Positions 15,421-24,370 of a stretch of 64,000 bases of DNA are shown piece after piece. The position numbers were made by a program, and so were the translations under genes. The notes beneath the pieces are model-generated. The model made no database searches. It was given only the letters and a program-made list of their open reading frames with translations, and was not told the DNA's origin. Every line of letters begins with the position of its first letter. Position 1 is the first letter of the stretch. Source of the stretch: an uncultured Prevotella sp. (GTDB taxonomy: Bacteria > Bacteroidota > Bacteroidia > Bacteroidales > Bacteroidaceae); contig CALUKU010000009.1 of the NCBI GenBank assembly GCA_944321295.1, positions 1-64,000 of the forward strand. The letters are read 5' to 3'.

Positions 15421-16835
15421 AAAACTTCGTTGAGGCCGTCAGGCGTGTGCGTGCTTTTTATCTTCCATTCTGTGGGGTAGAGGTTGTTGGCGCGGTTGCC
15501 GATGTTCTTCTCGAAGCCGAGCGGCACGCCCTTGTATGTCACTATGACGTGTCCGCGCGGCGTGTCGGGCGGCAACGTCACGGCCTCTTTGCGCAGATAG
15601 CTTACGGCCTGGCCGTAGCTAAGCTCCACCGAGGGGAAGGCCTGGCGGTTGAGGGCTGCCGACAGGGCGAGCGCATGCGACGGGACGACGTCCTTGCCCT
15701 TGGCCTCGCCGAGCGCGACGCCGGCCGACAGGATTTTGAGCGACCTTGTCGCAGCGTCGTAAACATGCTTCCACGCATGCGGCACGGCCGTAAACTCGTC
15801 GCCGTTGCGCACTATCGTGAAATCGCCGGGCGACGCCAGCCACGACGCATCAGGGCGCACGGCGTCGCGGTCGCGGCCCTGACGGCGGTTGTCCTTCGGC
15901 TTCTTAGCCTTCGGGGCAGCGGTCGTTGGTGTGTCGCCGACAGTCTTGCGCAGCACGGCCATGAAGAGTCCTTCGCCCCGGGTCAGGCCGGGCAGGAAGC
16001 GGTAGACAGGCTCATCGAAGCCACTGAGCAGCGAACCAGTCAACAGCCAGCCGTCATCGACGCTTACGGGCAGCACCTCGGCGCCCAGTTCGGAGCAGAT
16101 GTAGCTTACGTTCTCCTCGTCTTCGCGGGTGTTGAACGTGCACGTTGAGTATATCAGCAGGCCTCCCTGTCGCAGGCAGCGCCATGCTTCGGCCACGATG
16201 TCGCGCTGCAGCAGTCGGCATTTCTCAACGTTCTGCAGGCTCCATTCGCCTATGGCGGCCGGGTCTTTGCGGAACATTCCCTCGCCCGAGCACGGCACGT
16301 CGGTCAGTATTACGTCGAACGTGAGGCCGCTGCGGGCTATGTCCTGCGGGTAATTGTTGGTTACGATGACGTCAGGATGGCCGAACTTCTGCATGTTCTC
16401 GGCCAGCACCTGGGCGCGCTGGCGCACGGGTTCGTTGCTCACCAACAGACTGCCGGCGGGCAGGGCGGCGCGCGCCACGGCCGACTTGCCGCCCGGCGCG
16501 GCGCACATGTCAAGCATGTCGACCGGGCCGTCGGCCACGTATTGCCTCATGACGAGGTCGAGAAACATCGACGAGGCTTCCTGCACGTAATACATTCCGG
16601 CATGCATCAGCGGGTCGAACGTAAAGTTTGGCCGTTCCTTCAGGTAGCGGCCGCCCTCGCACCAAGCCACGCGGCCGTCGTAGCAGTCAGCCCTTACGTC
16701 TTCAGCCGCGCACTTCAGCGGGTTGAGCCTAATGCTTACGGGCGGTTCGGCGGCGAGTCCCCGTTCGAGGCTCCGCCACGTGTCGTCGTCCATGAAGGCC
16801 CTTGTCTGCCTTATGAAATCCTCAGGAAGTGTCAT
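15381..16835 (-). CDS. rsmF: RsmF-like 16S rRNA (cytosine-C5) methyltransferase
   Basis: A 484-residue SAM-dependent m5C RNA methylase of the NOL1/NOP2/Sun family. SAM-binding motif DMCAAPGGKS, motif IV DVPCSGEGMFRKDP (with PC) and motif VI YSTCTFNTREDEENV (catalytic Cys in TC) are intact in the first 250 residues. The C-terminal part has the PUA-like RNA-binding region of RsmF/YebU (GHVIVTYKGVPLGFEKNIG). Length agrees with E. coli RsmF. The final residues (EKQTSDKQTGLL) are encoded by the adjoining repeat word. A TAACTTTG -7 box is at 16,862-16,869. Confidence 0.88.
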   Translation of the reverse strand: MTLPEDFIRQTRAFMDDDTWRSLERGLAAEPPVSIRLNPLKCAAEDVRADCYDGRVAWCEGGRYLKERPNFTFDPLMHAGMYYVQEASSMFLDLVMRQYVADGPVDMLDMCAAPGGKSAVARAALPAGSLLVSNEPVRQRAQVLAENMQKFGHPDVIVTNNYPQDIARSGLTFDVILTDVPCSGEGMFRKDPAAIGEWSLQNVEKCRLLQRDIVAEAWRCLRQGGLLIYSTCTFNTREDEENVSYICSELGAEVLPVSVDDGWLLTGSLLSGFDEPVYRFLPGLTRGEGLFMAVLRKTVGDTPTTAAPKAKKPKDNRRQGRDRDAVRPDASWLASPGDFTIVRNGDEFTAVPHAWKHVYDAATRSLKILSAGVALGEAKGKDVVPSHALALSAALNRQAFPSVELSYGQAVSYLRKEAVTLPPDTPRGHVIVTYKGVPLGFEKNIGNRANNLYPTEWKIKSTHTPDGLNEVLEKQTSDKQTGLL

Positions 16836-16861
16836 TTCTTATCGTCGTCGTTTTGAAAGCA

Positions 16862-16869
16862 CAAAGTTA
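16862..16869 (-). promoter_or_regulatory. -7 box of the rsmF-like gene
   Basis: TAACTTTG on the minus strand, 26 bases ahead of the ATG at 16,835; the -33 element is indistinct. Confidence 0.45.
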
Positions 16870-16999
16870 CAAATAATTTCATTGTTATCATACAAGAAAC
16901 GCCGTGATAATTAGTTTTTGCGTTTTCGGCCGCTTTTGCGCGCACGTCAGGCGCCCCGCTGGCGCATGCACTCGAACCATCGCCGCCGTGTTTCGTGCC

Positions 17000-17120
17000 G
17001 TCGTTGTAAGTGCTTGATAGTCAGCGCCTCCGCCATATGTGGCCTTTTGGCCTGCAAAAGGCCGCCTTTCGCCTCGCAATAGGTAACCTTTTGCCGCCTG
17101 AAAGGCCGCCTCTTACAGAT
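17000..17120 (+). repeat. AAAGGnnnCCTTT palindrome cluster D
   Basis: Head TTGTAAGTGCTTGATAGTCAG at about 17,003-17,023 followed by four palindromic units to 17,117. Between the divergent rsmF-like and DUF6249 genes. The rest of this gap shows no further signal. Confidence 0.8.
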
Positions 17121-17215
17121 GCGTTTGCGCCGTGGCGTGAAAAAATTTTTGTCCTTCATGCAACATTTCGCCTGTTTGTTACGTCTAACATGTAGAATTT
17201 TAAACGTAAAAGAAT

Positions 17216-17881
17216 ATGAAAAAGTTACTGATTGCGATGTTAATGTTTGCCGCGACAGGCGTTGCCGGCGCTGCGCAAACCGGTGCGCGTGGACATGCGC
17301 AGGGGCAGGCAACGGCCGTAGCGGCTGTAGACAGCGGCGGCGTTGTGGCCTATTCTGACACCACCTCGGCCGACTCGCCTGTGGCCGTAGGCGCCTCGGC
17401 TCCGGCCGTCGGGCATAGCGTGAGCCTGTCGTTCAAGGACGTCAGCGACCCATTCGGCCTCATTGCATACCTAACGACGATAGGCATAGGCGGAGTGGTG
17501 GTGGCGATATTCTTCGTCATACTGTGCCTGATTGTTATGCTTTCGCCTGTGGCGCTCATCGTCATGATACTTTATTTCGTCTTCAGGCGGCGCAAGGAAC
17601 GCTACAAGATAGTTGAGAAAGCCATGGAAACGGGCCGTCCTCTGCCTAAAGACATGCTTAATCCTGATCTTGAGAGCAAGGAACTGCTATGGCGCAAGGG
17701 CGTAAAAAACTTTTTCATAGGCCTCGGCCTCGTGGCTTTGTTCCTGTCGTTTGGGTTCGACAGCCTTACGGGCGTAGGGGCTCTCGTGGCCATCTACGGC
17801 GTCGGGCAGGCCGTTATTGCGCGCACGTCGGTTGGAAAAGGCGGCGGTGGCAGAAGCCATGGCGGCGATGGTGAAGAATGA
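17216..17881 (+). CDS. DUF6249-like membrane protein
   Basis: A 221-residue protein with a signal peptide (residues 1-20, ending GVAGAAQ), an Ala/Ser-rich linker, a long double hydrophobic region at about 85-122, a basic RRRKERY patch, and a second hydrophobic pair at about 163-197. The tail is Gly-rich (GKGGGGRSHGGDGEE). The fold resembles DUF6249 proteins, which Bacteroidetes often encode beside ECF sigma factors; here the sigma gene begins 46 bases downstream. Function unknown; a membrane sensor or stress protein is conceivable. Confidence 0.7.
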   Translation: MKKLLIAMLMFAATGVAGAAQTGARGHAQGQATAVAAVDSGGVVAYSDTTSADSPVAVGASAPAVGHSVSLSFKDVSDPFGLIAYLTTIGIGGVVVAIFFVILCLIVMLSPVALIVMILYFVFRRRKERYKIVEKAMETGRPLPKDMLNPDLESKELLWRKGVKNFFIGLGLVALFLSFGFDSLTGVGALVAIYGVGQAVIARTSVGKGGGGRSHGGDGEE

Positions 17882-17927
17882 GTGTTTTTCTGGGCGGTTG
17901 TAGGGCGTGCGCCTATAATGGATTGCG

Positions 17928-18461
17928 ATGAAAGTTACAAGCGACATATCGTTGGTTGCCCGTGTGGTGGTTTTTGGTGACAAGCGTGCATTTGACGCCC
18001 TTGTCAGGAAGTACCAGTCGGACGTGCGCGCCTTTTTCATGGGGCTGACGTTAGGCGACGCCCCATTGAGCGACGACCTGGCGCAGGAAACTTTCATAAA
18101 GGTTTACACACGCATAACCACCTTCCGTGGCAAGTCAGGATTTAAGACATGGCTCTTCCGCATAGCTTATAACGTGTATGCGGATTACGTAAGGTCGCGC
18201 AAGCATGTATGTGACATCGACGACAGCGTGAGGCGATGCGGCACAGGCGGCACTGACGGAGGCCTGCGGATTGACATATACGAGAGTCTGGCCCTGCTGA
18301 AGGCCGACGAAAGGATGTGCGTCACGCTGCAACTTATCGACGGACAGTCCGTCGGTCGCATTGCCGAGATAACCGGAATGGCCGAAGGCACGGTGAAGTC
18401 GCACCTTTCACGTGGCAAGGCTAAGCTTGCAGCATTTCTAAAAGAGAATGGATATGGTTGA
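17928..18461 (+). CDS. ECF-type RNA polymerase sigma-70 factor
   Basis: A 177-residue group IV sigma factor. Region 2 lies at about residues 20-90 (SDDLAQETFIKVYTRITTF, then GKSGFKTWLFRIAYNVYADY) and region 4 at about 118-172 (VGRIAEITGMAEGTVKSHLSRGKAKL). There is no region 3. It should direct a small regulon in response to an envelope signal. The downstream gene overlaps by 14 bases and encodes a small membrane protein that may act as its anti-sigma factor. P. gingivalis links an ECF factor (SigP) to PorX, but this gene's neighbours do not suggest it is SigP. Confidence 0.92.
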   Translation: MKVTSDISLVARVVVFGDKRAFDALVRKYQSDVRAFFMGLTLGDAPLSDDLAQETFIKVYTRITTFRGKSGFKTWLFRIAYNVYADYVRSRKHVCDIDDSVRRCGTGGTDGGLRIDIYESLALLKADERMCVTLQLIDGQSVGRIAEITGMAEGTVKSHLSRGKAKLAAFLKENGYG

Positions 18462-18783
18462 TAATAAGGATGATATTTTGGTAAGGCAGTTCTTTGAAGA
18501 TAATAAGGTGATACTGCCTAATGATGGTTTTTCGCGTCGTGTCATGCGCCGTCTGCCGCGACGCGAGCAACGCCTTAACCGCGTATGGACGGTCGTGTGC
18601 GTTGCGGCCGGCGTGGCGATGGCAGCCTCTTTCGGCGTACATGACAGCCTTTCGGCCATAGTCGGAAGGTTGTCGGCCGTAATGTCGGCGCATGCCGGTT
18701 TGGCCGACGAGCCTTATATGTTATGGCTGTTGTTGTTGTCGGTTATATTTGCGGGCGGATACAAGGCTGTTGCCGGCGAATAA
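18448..18783 (+). CDS. DUF5056-like small membrane protein, candidate anti-sigma partner
   Basis: The 111-residue protein overlaps the sigma gene by 14 bases (start 18,448, or 18,454 if the second Met is used). Residues 1-45 are a charged cytoplasmic segment containing FSRRVMRRLPRRE; two hydrophobic segments follow (about 46-66 and 89-108). This layout, a short cytoplasmic helix pair ahead of membrane helices and tight coupling to an ECF gene, fits a membrane-bound regulator of the sigma factor. Family assignment to DUF5056 is by resemblance only. Confidence 0.7.
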   Translation: MDMVDNKDDILVRQFFEDNKVILPNDGFSRRVMRRLPRREQRLNRVWTVVCVAAGVAMAASFGVHDSLSAIVGRLSAVMSAHAGLADEPYMLWLLLLSVIFAGGYKAVAGE

Positions 18784-18817
18784 TAGGGCAACGGCCCATA
18801 GGCTCAAAATGGGCGTT

Positions 18818-20890
18818 TTAGTCGAAATTGAAATACAGGTCCTCCTCGTCGGCGTTGCCGCCCGTTGGCTGCTGCTGGGCCGGAGGATTCTTAAGGTTGC
18901 CCTTTTCGTCGAACATGCCGTAGGTGATGCGCAGCACGATGAACTCCGTCCGTCGGTTCAGCTGGTTGCATATCTCCTGTTTCTCGGGGTCAAGTTTCTT
19001 TATGTATTCCTCGGTCAGCACGTCGCCCTCTTTCAGCCAAGGGTATTTCTCGGTCAGCTTCTTGCGTATCGTCTTCGGTTTTTCCTTTCCGTAGCCCACG
19101 GGCGACAGCCTGTCTTTGGCTATCCCGTGCTCAATCAGGTAGTTGACTACGGTTTCAGCCCTTCGCTGCGACAGCGTCTTGTTATATTCCGAGCTGCCCT
19201 TGTAGTCGCAGTGGGCGCTCAGCTCAATCGTCACGTTGGGGTTCTCGTTGAGCAGTTTCACCAGTTCGTCGAGAGCGGTCTTCGACTCCGGGCGCAGCGA
19301 ATACTTGTCGAAGTCGTAGAAGATGTTGTCAATCAGCACCGGCACGCGTATCGACGCCAGCGGAAACTGCAGCACATATTCCTCCGATTCCTCTACAGGC
19401 TCCACCCTGAGTTCCTCCTTATGGTTCAGGTATCCTTTGCATGTGGCCAGCATAATGTAGTCGACGCCGGGCTGGATTACCTGCGTAAACGAGCCGTCGC
19501 CCTTGACGCTGAGCTTCAGGTTGGTGCCGTCGCTGCCCACCATGTACACCTGGGCTTCGGGCAGTTCGTAACCTTCCATCTCGTAAACCCAGCCCTTCAC
19601 GGTCTGTATTATCTCTGGTTTTTCGAAGCTGTAGATGTGGTCCCAGCCGCGCGCATCGCCCCTGTTTGACGAGAAGAAGCCGCGGTTGTGCGGGCCTTCG
19701 AACGTCATTCCGAAGTCGTCGCCCTGCGAGTTGAGCGGATAACCGGGATGTTCAAGCACGAAACGCCTTGTGTCCGGGTCGACGACGGCTATGTAAATGT
19801 CGAGTCCGCCGAGGCCTTTGTGACCGTTGGACGAGAAGTACAGGTCGCCGTTCGGCCTGAACGTGGGAAACATCTCGTCGCCCGGCGTGTTGATAGGCTC
19901 GCCCAAGTTCTCGGCGCCTCCTAAGCCGGCGTCGGTCATCCGTATGCGCCAGATGTCGTAACCGCCCTTGCCTCCGGGCATGTCCGACGTGAAGTAAAGC
20001 CACTCTCCGTCAGGCGATATTGCCGGATGGGCGTAGCTTGAGAGCGTGTCGCGCGATATTTCGACCGGCGCGCCCTTGCCCCACGAGGCGTCGGCCCTTG
20101 CCGATTTCACTATTGTTGCGTATCTCGGATAGTTCGGGTCGGTAACGCATTGCGTGAGATACATCTCCCTTTGGTCTGGCGTGAAGCAGCACGCACCCTC
20201 GTCAAACTCCGTGTTCAGTCCCGATTCTATTGTTTCCGGGCGTTGCCATTTGCCCGTTTCGTCCTTTTGCGAGAAGAATATGTCGCCGTTCTTCGTGCCC
20301 GTTATGCCGCTCAGCTCGTCGCCCTGGGCCTCGTTGCGGGTAGAAGTGAAGTACAGTTGGTCGTACTCGTCGCCGAAGAGCATTGGCGAATACTCGGCCC
20401 TGCGGGAGTTGAATATGTCCATCTTCTTGACGATATACTGCGAGCCGGCTTCCTTTTCGGCCTGTGCCGTCTGTGCGGCCAGCAGGCCGGTCTTGGCCAG
20501 TTCGTCGCCCGGCAGCGAGTCAAGAACGAGCTGAAACTCCTTCGCCGCCTCCTTATAGCTTGCCGCCTTCATCAGCAGTCGCGCCAAAGAACGGTGCGTG
20601 TCAATGCTGTCCTTCTCGTATCTGATGACGTTTCGGTAGGCGGCAATGGCCTTGGCGTTAGAGTTTATGCGGTCGTAGCAGTAGGCAAGCTTGGCTGCGC
20701 GCTCGCCGCGTTTAGGCCTGTCTTTGGTCGATGTCTTGTTATAAGCCACCTTAAACTCCTCCGCCGCGTCGTAATATTCGCCTAAGGCGAGGAACTTCTC
20801 GCCTTTTTTCATGTAATGGTCGGCGCCGCACGATGCTGTAGCCAGCACCGTGAGAAGCATTATAATATATGTATAGAAACCGGATTTCAT
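18818..20890 (-). CDS. porE: PorE-like T9SS lipoprotein (TPR, beta-propeller, CRD, OmpA domain)
   Basis: A 690-residue outer-membrane lipoprotein: signal peptide with lipobox TASC, TPR region (about 25-150, YYDAAEEFKVAYN), a PD40/WD40-like beta-propeller (about 160-430, repeats such as AHPAISPDGEWLYFTSD), a carboxypeptidase-regulatory-like domain (about 440-520), and a C-terminal OmpA-like peptidoglycan-binding domain (NIFYDFDKYSLRPES, then LSQRRAETVVNYLIEHG). This exact order defines P. gingivalis PorE (PG1058), which anchors the type IX secretion machine to peptidoglycan. The window also has porX and porW. An unrelated OmpA/PD40 protein of similar build cannot be excluded. Confidence 0.82.
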   Translation of the reverse strand: MKSGFYTYIIMLLTVLATASCGADHYMKKGEKFLALGEYYDAAEEFKVAYNKTSTKDRPKRGERAAKLAYCYDRINSNAKAIAAYRNVIRYEKDSIDTHRSLARLLMKAASYKEAAKEFQLVLDSLPGDELAKTGLLAAQTAQAEKEAGSQYIVKKMDIFNSRRAEYSPMLFGDEYDQLYFTSTRNEAQGDELSGITGTKNGDIFFSQKDETGKWQRPETIESGLNTEFDEGACCFTPDQREMYLTQCVTDPNYPRYATIVKSARADASWGKGAPVEISRDTLSSYAHPAISPDGEWLYFTSDMPGGKGGYDIWRIRMTDAGLGGAENLGEPINTPGDEMFPTFRPNGDLYFSSNGHKGLGGLDIYIAVVDPDTRRFVLEHPGYPLNSQGDDFGMTFEGPHNRGFFSSNRGDARGWDHIYSFEKPEIIQTVKGWVYEMEGYELPEAQVYMVGSDGTNLKLSVKGDGSFTQVIQPGVDYIMLATCKGYLNHKEELRVEPVEESEEYVLQFPLASIRVPVLIDNIFYDFDKYSLRPESKTALDELVKLLNENPNVTIELSAHCDYKGSSEYNKTLSQRRAETVVNYLIEHGIAKDRLSPVGYGKEKPKTIRKKLTEKYPWLKEGDVLTEEYIKKLDPEKQEICNQLNRRTEFIVLRITYGMFDEKGNLKNPPAQQQPTGGNADEEDLYFNFD

Positions 20891-20977
20891 AATCTTTCAG
20901 TCAAGAGCCTGAAGTCATACGCCGGCTTGGCGGCCGGCTATGCCTTCACTACTCTTAATAACTGAAATTCTCGCCTT

Positions 20978-23023
20978 TTATTGTTTGAAAGGCAGACGGA
21001 ATGTGCAACCTTCACGCCAACGGTCGCATCCGTAGGCCGTTTTGCCCTTAATGACATGCCCTTTGCCGCAAACGGGGCAAAGAGTGCCGATTATCGAGTC
21101 GTCGGCCGGCAGCGCATTGGCGTTTGGCGACGGTGCGGGCGCAGTGGCGTTGGCGGCCGGCGTGGTCGCCTTACGCGGTTTGGAGGACTTTTTCTGCGTC
21201 TTTTTCTTAAGGTCGTCGTCGGTTAGCGTGGTTACGTGGCGGTTGCTGTTGTCGGCCAGCACATCGTTGACGATGGTGGTGATTTGCTGCTTCAGTTCGT
21301 TGATGAACTGCCCGGCGTCATACTTCCGGTGCTCTATGTCGCGCAGCTTCTTCTCCCAAATGCCCGTAAGCTCGCAGCTCTTGAGCAGATCTTCCTTGAT
21401 AGTGTCAATCAGTTCTATGCCCGTAGGCGTGGCGACTATGTTCTTCCGTTCGCGCTTGATGTAGCGTCGCTTGAACAAAGTCTCGATGATGTTGGCGCGC
21501 GACGACGGCCTTCCTATGCCGTTCTCCTTCAAGGCGGCGCGCAGTTCCTCGTTGTCGACGAACTTTCCGGCCGTTTCCATGGCGCGAAGCAGCGTCGCCT
21601 CGGTGTAGTGCTTGGGCGGAACGGTCCACTTCTCGGTAAGCGTCGGCGTGTGGGGGCCGCTCTCTCTCTTTGTGAAGGCGGGCAGGGTGCGCTCCTCGTC
21701 CTGGGCTTTTGCGTTGTCGGCGTCGGCCGACGGCACGTCCTTGGCGTAGATTATGCGCCATCCCGGGTCGATAATCTGCTTGCCGCTGACCTTGAAGTCG
21801 ACGTCGTCTACACGCCCCATGACGGTGGTCGTGGAGAACTTGCAGTCAGGATAGAACACGCTGATGAAGCGCCGCGCAACTAAGTCGTAGACGTGGCGCT
21901 CGAAGTCAGTGAGGTTGGAGGCAGGAACGCCGGTGGGGATGATGGCGTGGTGGTCGGTGACTTTTGACGAGTCGAACACTTTCTTGCTCTTGGCGAGCGG
22001 CTTGCCCTCGAGCGGCTGCGTGAACGCCTCGTATCCGCGGAGGCCTTTCAGCGTGGCGGCGCACTTGGGATAGATGTCGTCGCTGAGGTACTGAGTGTCG
22101 ACACGGGGATACGTCGTGAGCTTTTTCTCGTAGAGCGACTGTATCGTGTTGAGCGTAGTTTCGGCGCTCATGGAGAACTTCCTGTTGCAGTCAACCTGCA
22201 GCGAGGTCAGGTCATAGAGGTGGGGCGGGGCCTCGCGGCCGGCCTTCTTCTGAACGTCGGTCACGGTGAAGGGCTTGTCGGCTATCTTGGCGAACGAGCG
22301 TTCGCCCTCCTCCTTGCTGTCAAACTTGCCCGCCGTGGCGGTGAACAGCGTGTCGCGGTATACGGTTGAGAGCACCCAGTAAGGCTCGGGCTTGAAGTTG
22401 TCAATCTCCTTCTGGCGGTTTACTATCAGCGCCAGCGTGGGTGTCTGCACGCGTCCTATCGACAGCACCTGCCCATGCTGTCCGTATTTCAGGGTGTAAA
22501 GGCGGGTGGCGTTCATGCCGAGTATCCAGTCGCCGATGGCCCGGCTCAGTCCGGCGAGGTACAAGGGCTGGTATTCCTGCTGGTCTTTCAGCGAGCTGAA
22601 GCCTTCGCGTATGGCCTCGTCGGTCATCGACGATATCCACAGGCGCTTCACGGGGCACTTCGCCTGTGCCTTCTGCATCACCCAGCGCTGTATCAGTTCG
22701 CCCTCCTGTCCGGCGTCGCCGCAGTTGATAATGCCGTCGGCGGCCTGCATGAGGCGCTCTATTACCGCGAACTGTTTGCGTATCCCGTTGTCGTCGATGA
22801 GCTTTATGCCGAAGCGTTGGGGCAACATCGGCAGCGAGCCGAGCGACCACCGCTTCCACAGCGGGGTGTAGTCGTCAGGCTCTTTCAGCGTGCACAGGTG
22901 GCCGAAAGTCCATGTCACCTGGTATCCGTTGCCCTCGATGTAGCCGTCATGTGCGGCCGTAGCGCCCAATATTCGCGCTATGTCCCTCGCTACGCTCGGT
23001 TTCTCGGCTATGCAGACAATCAT
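20978..23023 (-). CDS. topB: DNA topoisomerase III
   Basis: Type IA topoisomerase that decatenates DNA. The 681-residue protein begins with the TOPRIM domain (IVCIAEKPSVARDIARIL; acidic pair in DAGQEGELI) and has the catalytic Tyr in TTYPRVDTQYLSDD. A lysine-rich linker with KKKTQKKSSKPRK precedes an Ala/Pro-rich stretch and a C-terminal zinc-finger-like segment (CPVCGKGHVIKGKTAYGC). The length fits chromosomal Bacteroidales TopB; mobile-element TopB also occurs in this phylum, but no transfer genes are near. Confidence 0.95.
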   Translation of the reverse strand: MIVCIAEKPSVARDIARILGATAAHDGYIEGNGYQVTWTFGHLCTLKEPDDYTPLWKRWSLGSLPMLPQRFGIKLIDDNGIRKQFAVIERLMQAADGIINCGDAGQEGELIQRWVMQKAQAKCPVKRLWISSMTDEAIREGFSSLKDQQEYQPLYLAGLSRAIGDWILGMNATRLYTLKYGQHGQVLSIGRVQTPTLALIVNRQKEIDNFKPEPYWVLSTVYRDTLFTATAGKFDSKEEGERSFAKIADKPFTVTDVQKKAGREAPPHLYDLTSLQVDCNRKFSMSAETTLNTIQSLYEKKLTTYPRVDTQYLSDDIYPKCAATLKGLRGYEAFTQPLEGKPLAKSKKVFDSSKVTDHHAIIPTGVPASNLTDFERHVYDLVARRFISVFYPDCKFSTTTVMGRVDDVDFKVSGKQIIDPGWRIIYAKDVPSADADNAKAQDEERTLPAFTKRESGPHTPTLTEKWTVPPKHYTEATLLRAMETAGKFVDNEELRAALKENGIGRPSSRANIIETLFKRRYIKRERKNIVATPTGIELIDTIKEDLLKSCELTGIWEKKLRDIEHRKYDAGQFINELKQQITTIVNDVLADNSNRHVTTLTDDDLKKKTQKKSSKPRKATTPAANATAPAPSPNANALPADDSIIGTLCPVCGKGHVIKGKTAYGCDRWREGCTFRLPFKQ

Positions 23024-23036
23024 TTATTGAATTAAG

Positions 23037-23205
23037 AATTACGAATTAAGAGTTAAGAAAAACAGCTTGCGCGGATACGGTGTCATCAACCGATGAGTTA
23101 AGGATTAGTAAGGGAGCGTCGTCAGGATAAAGAGCTTAAGCTATTGTCCGGTCGCCGCAACGGGGCATGCATCCCCAATTCCCGATCTCCGACTCTTAAT
23201 TGTTA
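23037..23205. repeat. Word-built inverted repeat spacer (GAATTAAGA word)
   Basis: Words GAATTAAGAATTACGAATTAAG start at 23,037; inverted counterparts such as ACTCTTAATTGTTAATA lie at about 23,191-23,207. Spacer between topB and the LUD-domain gene on the same strand. Confidence 0.45.
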
Positions 23206-23838
23206 ATACCCCATATCCTCGTCCACGAGCACCACGACGTGCCTCCGTGCGGGGTGCGAGTTGCGCGTGAAGTGGATGTAGTTGCAGATACTCTCGGGCG
23301 AGTTGCAGTTGTGGCACGTGCCGTCAACTTGGCAGGGAGTCTTTATGTCGAAGCGTGCGGCGTTGACGGGGCTTGCCGTTGAGCGGGCGCGGGCCAGCGC
23401 GGCGGGCACGTCTTGGGCCACCTTGTTGAGGCCGATGACGAAGATTACGCGCTTCGGTCCGAACGTTATGGCGGCCACGCGGTTGCCGTTGCCGTCGATG
23501 TTGACTATCACTCCGTCCTCGCTTATGGCGTTGGCGCTCGACAGGTAGTAGTCCGTAGTGAACGCCTCGCGGTACATCCGTTGCGCCTCGTCGCGGTCGG
23601 CGGCAAGGTCGCGGTCGATAACCTTAAGGTCGCGTCCGTGCAGGATGGCCGGCAGGCCCATGTCGCGTATCGTCATCGAGCCGCCCCACGTCACGCTGCT
23701 TCCGTCGGGGATGAGCGCCGAAACCTTGGCGGCGGCCTCCTCGGCCGTCTTGCAATAGTATGCCTCGAAGTGCCTGCGTTCGAGGTTTTTTATCATCTTC
23801 GCGGCGAGCCGTTCGTTGCGTATTTCCTTCGGTGTCAT
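23203..23838 (-). CDS. LUD-domain protein (LutC/YkgG-like)
   Basis: A 211-residue member of the LUD (DUF162) family. It has the characteristic VTWGGSMTIRDMGL and the LSSANAISEDGVIVNIDGNGNRVA core. The C-terminus carries TPCQVDGTCHNCNSPESICN with four Cys that could hold a metal. LutC works with LutA and LutB in lactate oxidation, but neither is next to it, so this is probably one of the stand-alone LUD proteins frequent in anaerobes. Function is unproven. A TAATTTTG promoter lies at 23,875-23,882. Confidence 0.85.
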   Translation of the reverse strand: MTPKEIRNERLAAKMIKNLERRHFEAYYCKTAEEAAAKVSALIPDGSSVTWGGSMTIRDMGLPAILHGRDLKVIDRDLAADRDEAQRMYREAFTTDYYLSSANAISEDGVIVNIDGNGNRVAAITFGPKRVIFVIGLNKVAQDVPAALARARSTASPVNAARFDIKTPCQVDGTCHNCNSPESICNYIHFTRNSHPARRHVVVLVDEDMGY

Positions 23839-23874
23839 AACGTTTTCGTTTTAATAGTTGTACTAAAGTGGATG

Positions 23875-23882
23875 CAAAATTA
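23875..23882 (-). promoter_or_regulatory. -7 box of the LUD gene
   Basis: TAATTTTG on the minus strand, 36 bases before the ATG at 23,838. Confidence 0.55.
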
Positions 23883-23984
23883 ATGATTTTGGGGCACAAA
23901 CGGAAACGTTTGCCCCATGTTTTTGGCGTAGCGTGGCGCCCGTGTGCCGCCGGTCACGGCACGGGCGAAAACCTGCGCTTTTGC

Positions 23985-24125
23985 AAAAGACGGCCTTTTG
24001 CCGTGTGAAAGGCCGCCTTTTACGCCCTGAAAGGTAACCTTTTGCAGCGTAAAAGGCCACCTTTTACAAAAGTGCTCGCCGCTTGCGGCGACGTGCGTGC
24101 TTATGTTGTTGATAATCAAAGGATT
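23985..24125 (-). repeat. AAAGGnnnCCTTT palindrome cluster E
   Basis: Four to five palindromic units at 23,985-24,070; a displaced head with TTGATTATCAACAACATAAGCAC reads on the minus strand at about 24,096-24,120, with a GCCGCAAGCGGC dyad inserted between. The following 24,126-24,305 is GC-rich with nothing recognisable. Confidence 0.75.
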
Positions 24126-24309
24126 GCTTGCGCATGGCGGAATGGGGCGGCCGGCGCTCCTTTCGTTCTGCGTGGCGGCTGTCAGCGGCGTGTGGCATGA
24201 AGCAAGGCGACGCCTTTCTGGCGGCTCGTCGGCGCCCCGCCGGCAATCGGTTTACGTCGCCCGGCAAGCCGGCTGCACGCCCGGGGCGGGTAAAGAATAA
24301 GGTGAAAAA

Positions 24310-24341
24310 TTTGGGAAATAAATAAAAAAGGAGTACCTTTG
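24310..24341 (+). promoter_or_regulatory. Consensus promoter of the psd-pssA operon
   Basis: TTTG at 24,310-24,313, exactly 20 bases, then TACCTTTG at 24,334-24,341: a perfect match to the Bacteroidetes consensus. It lies 29 bases before the psd ATG. Confidence 0.85.
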
Positions 24342-24370
24342 CACAAATTTATGAACTTCACGGATTTGCC

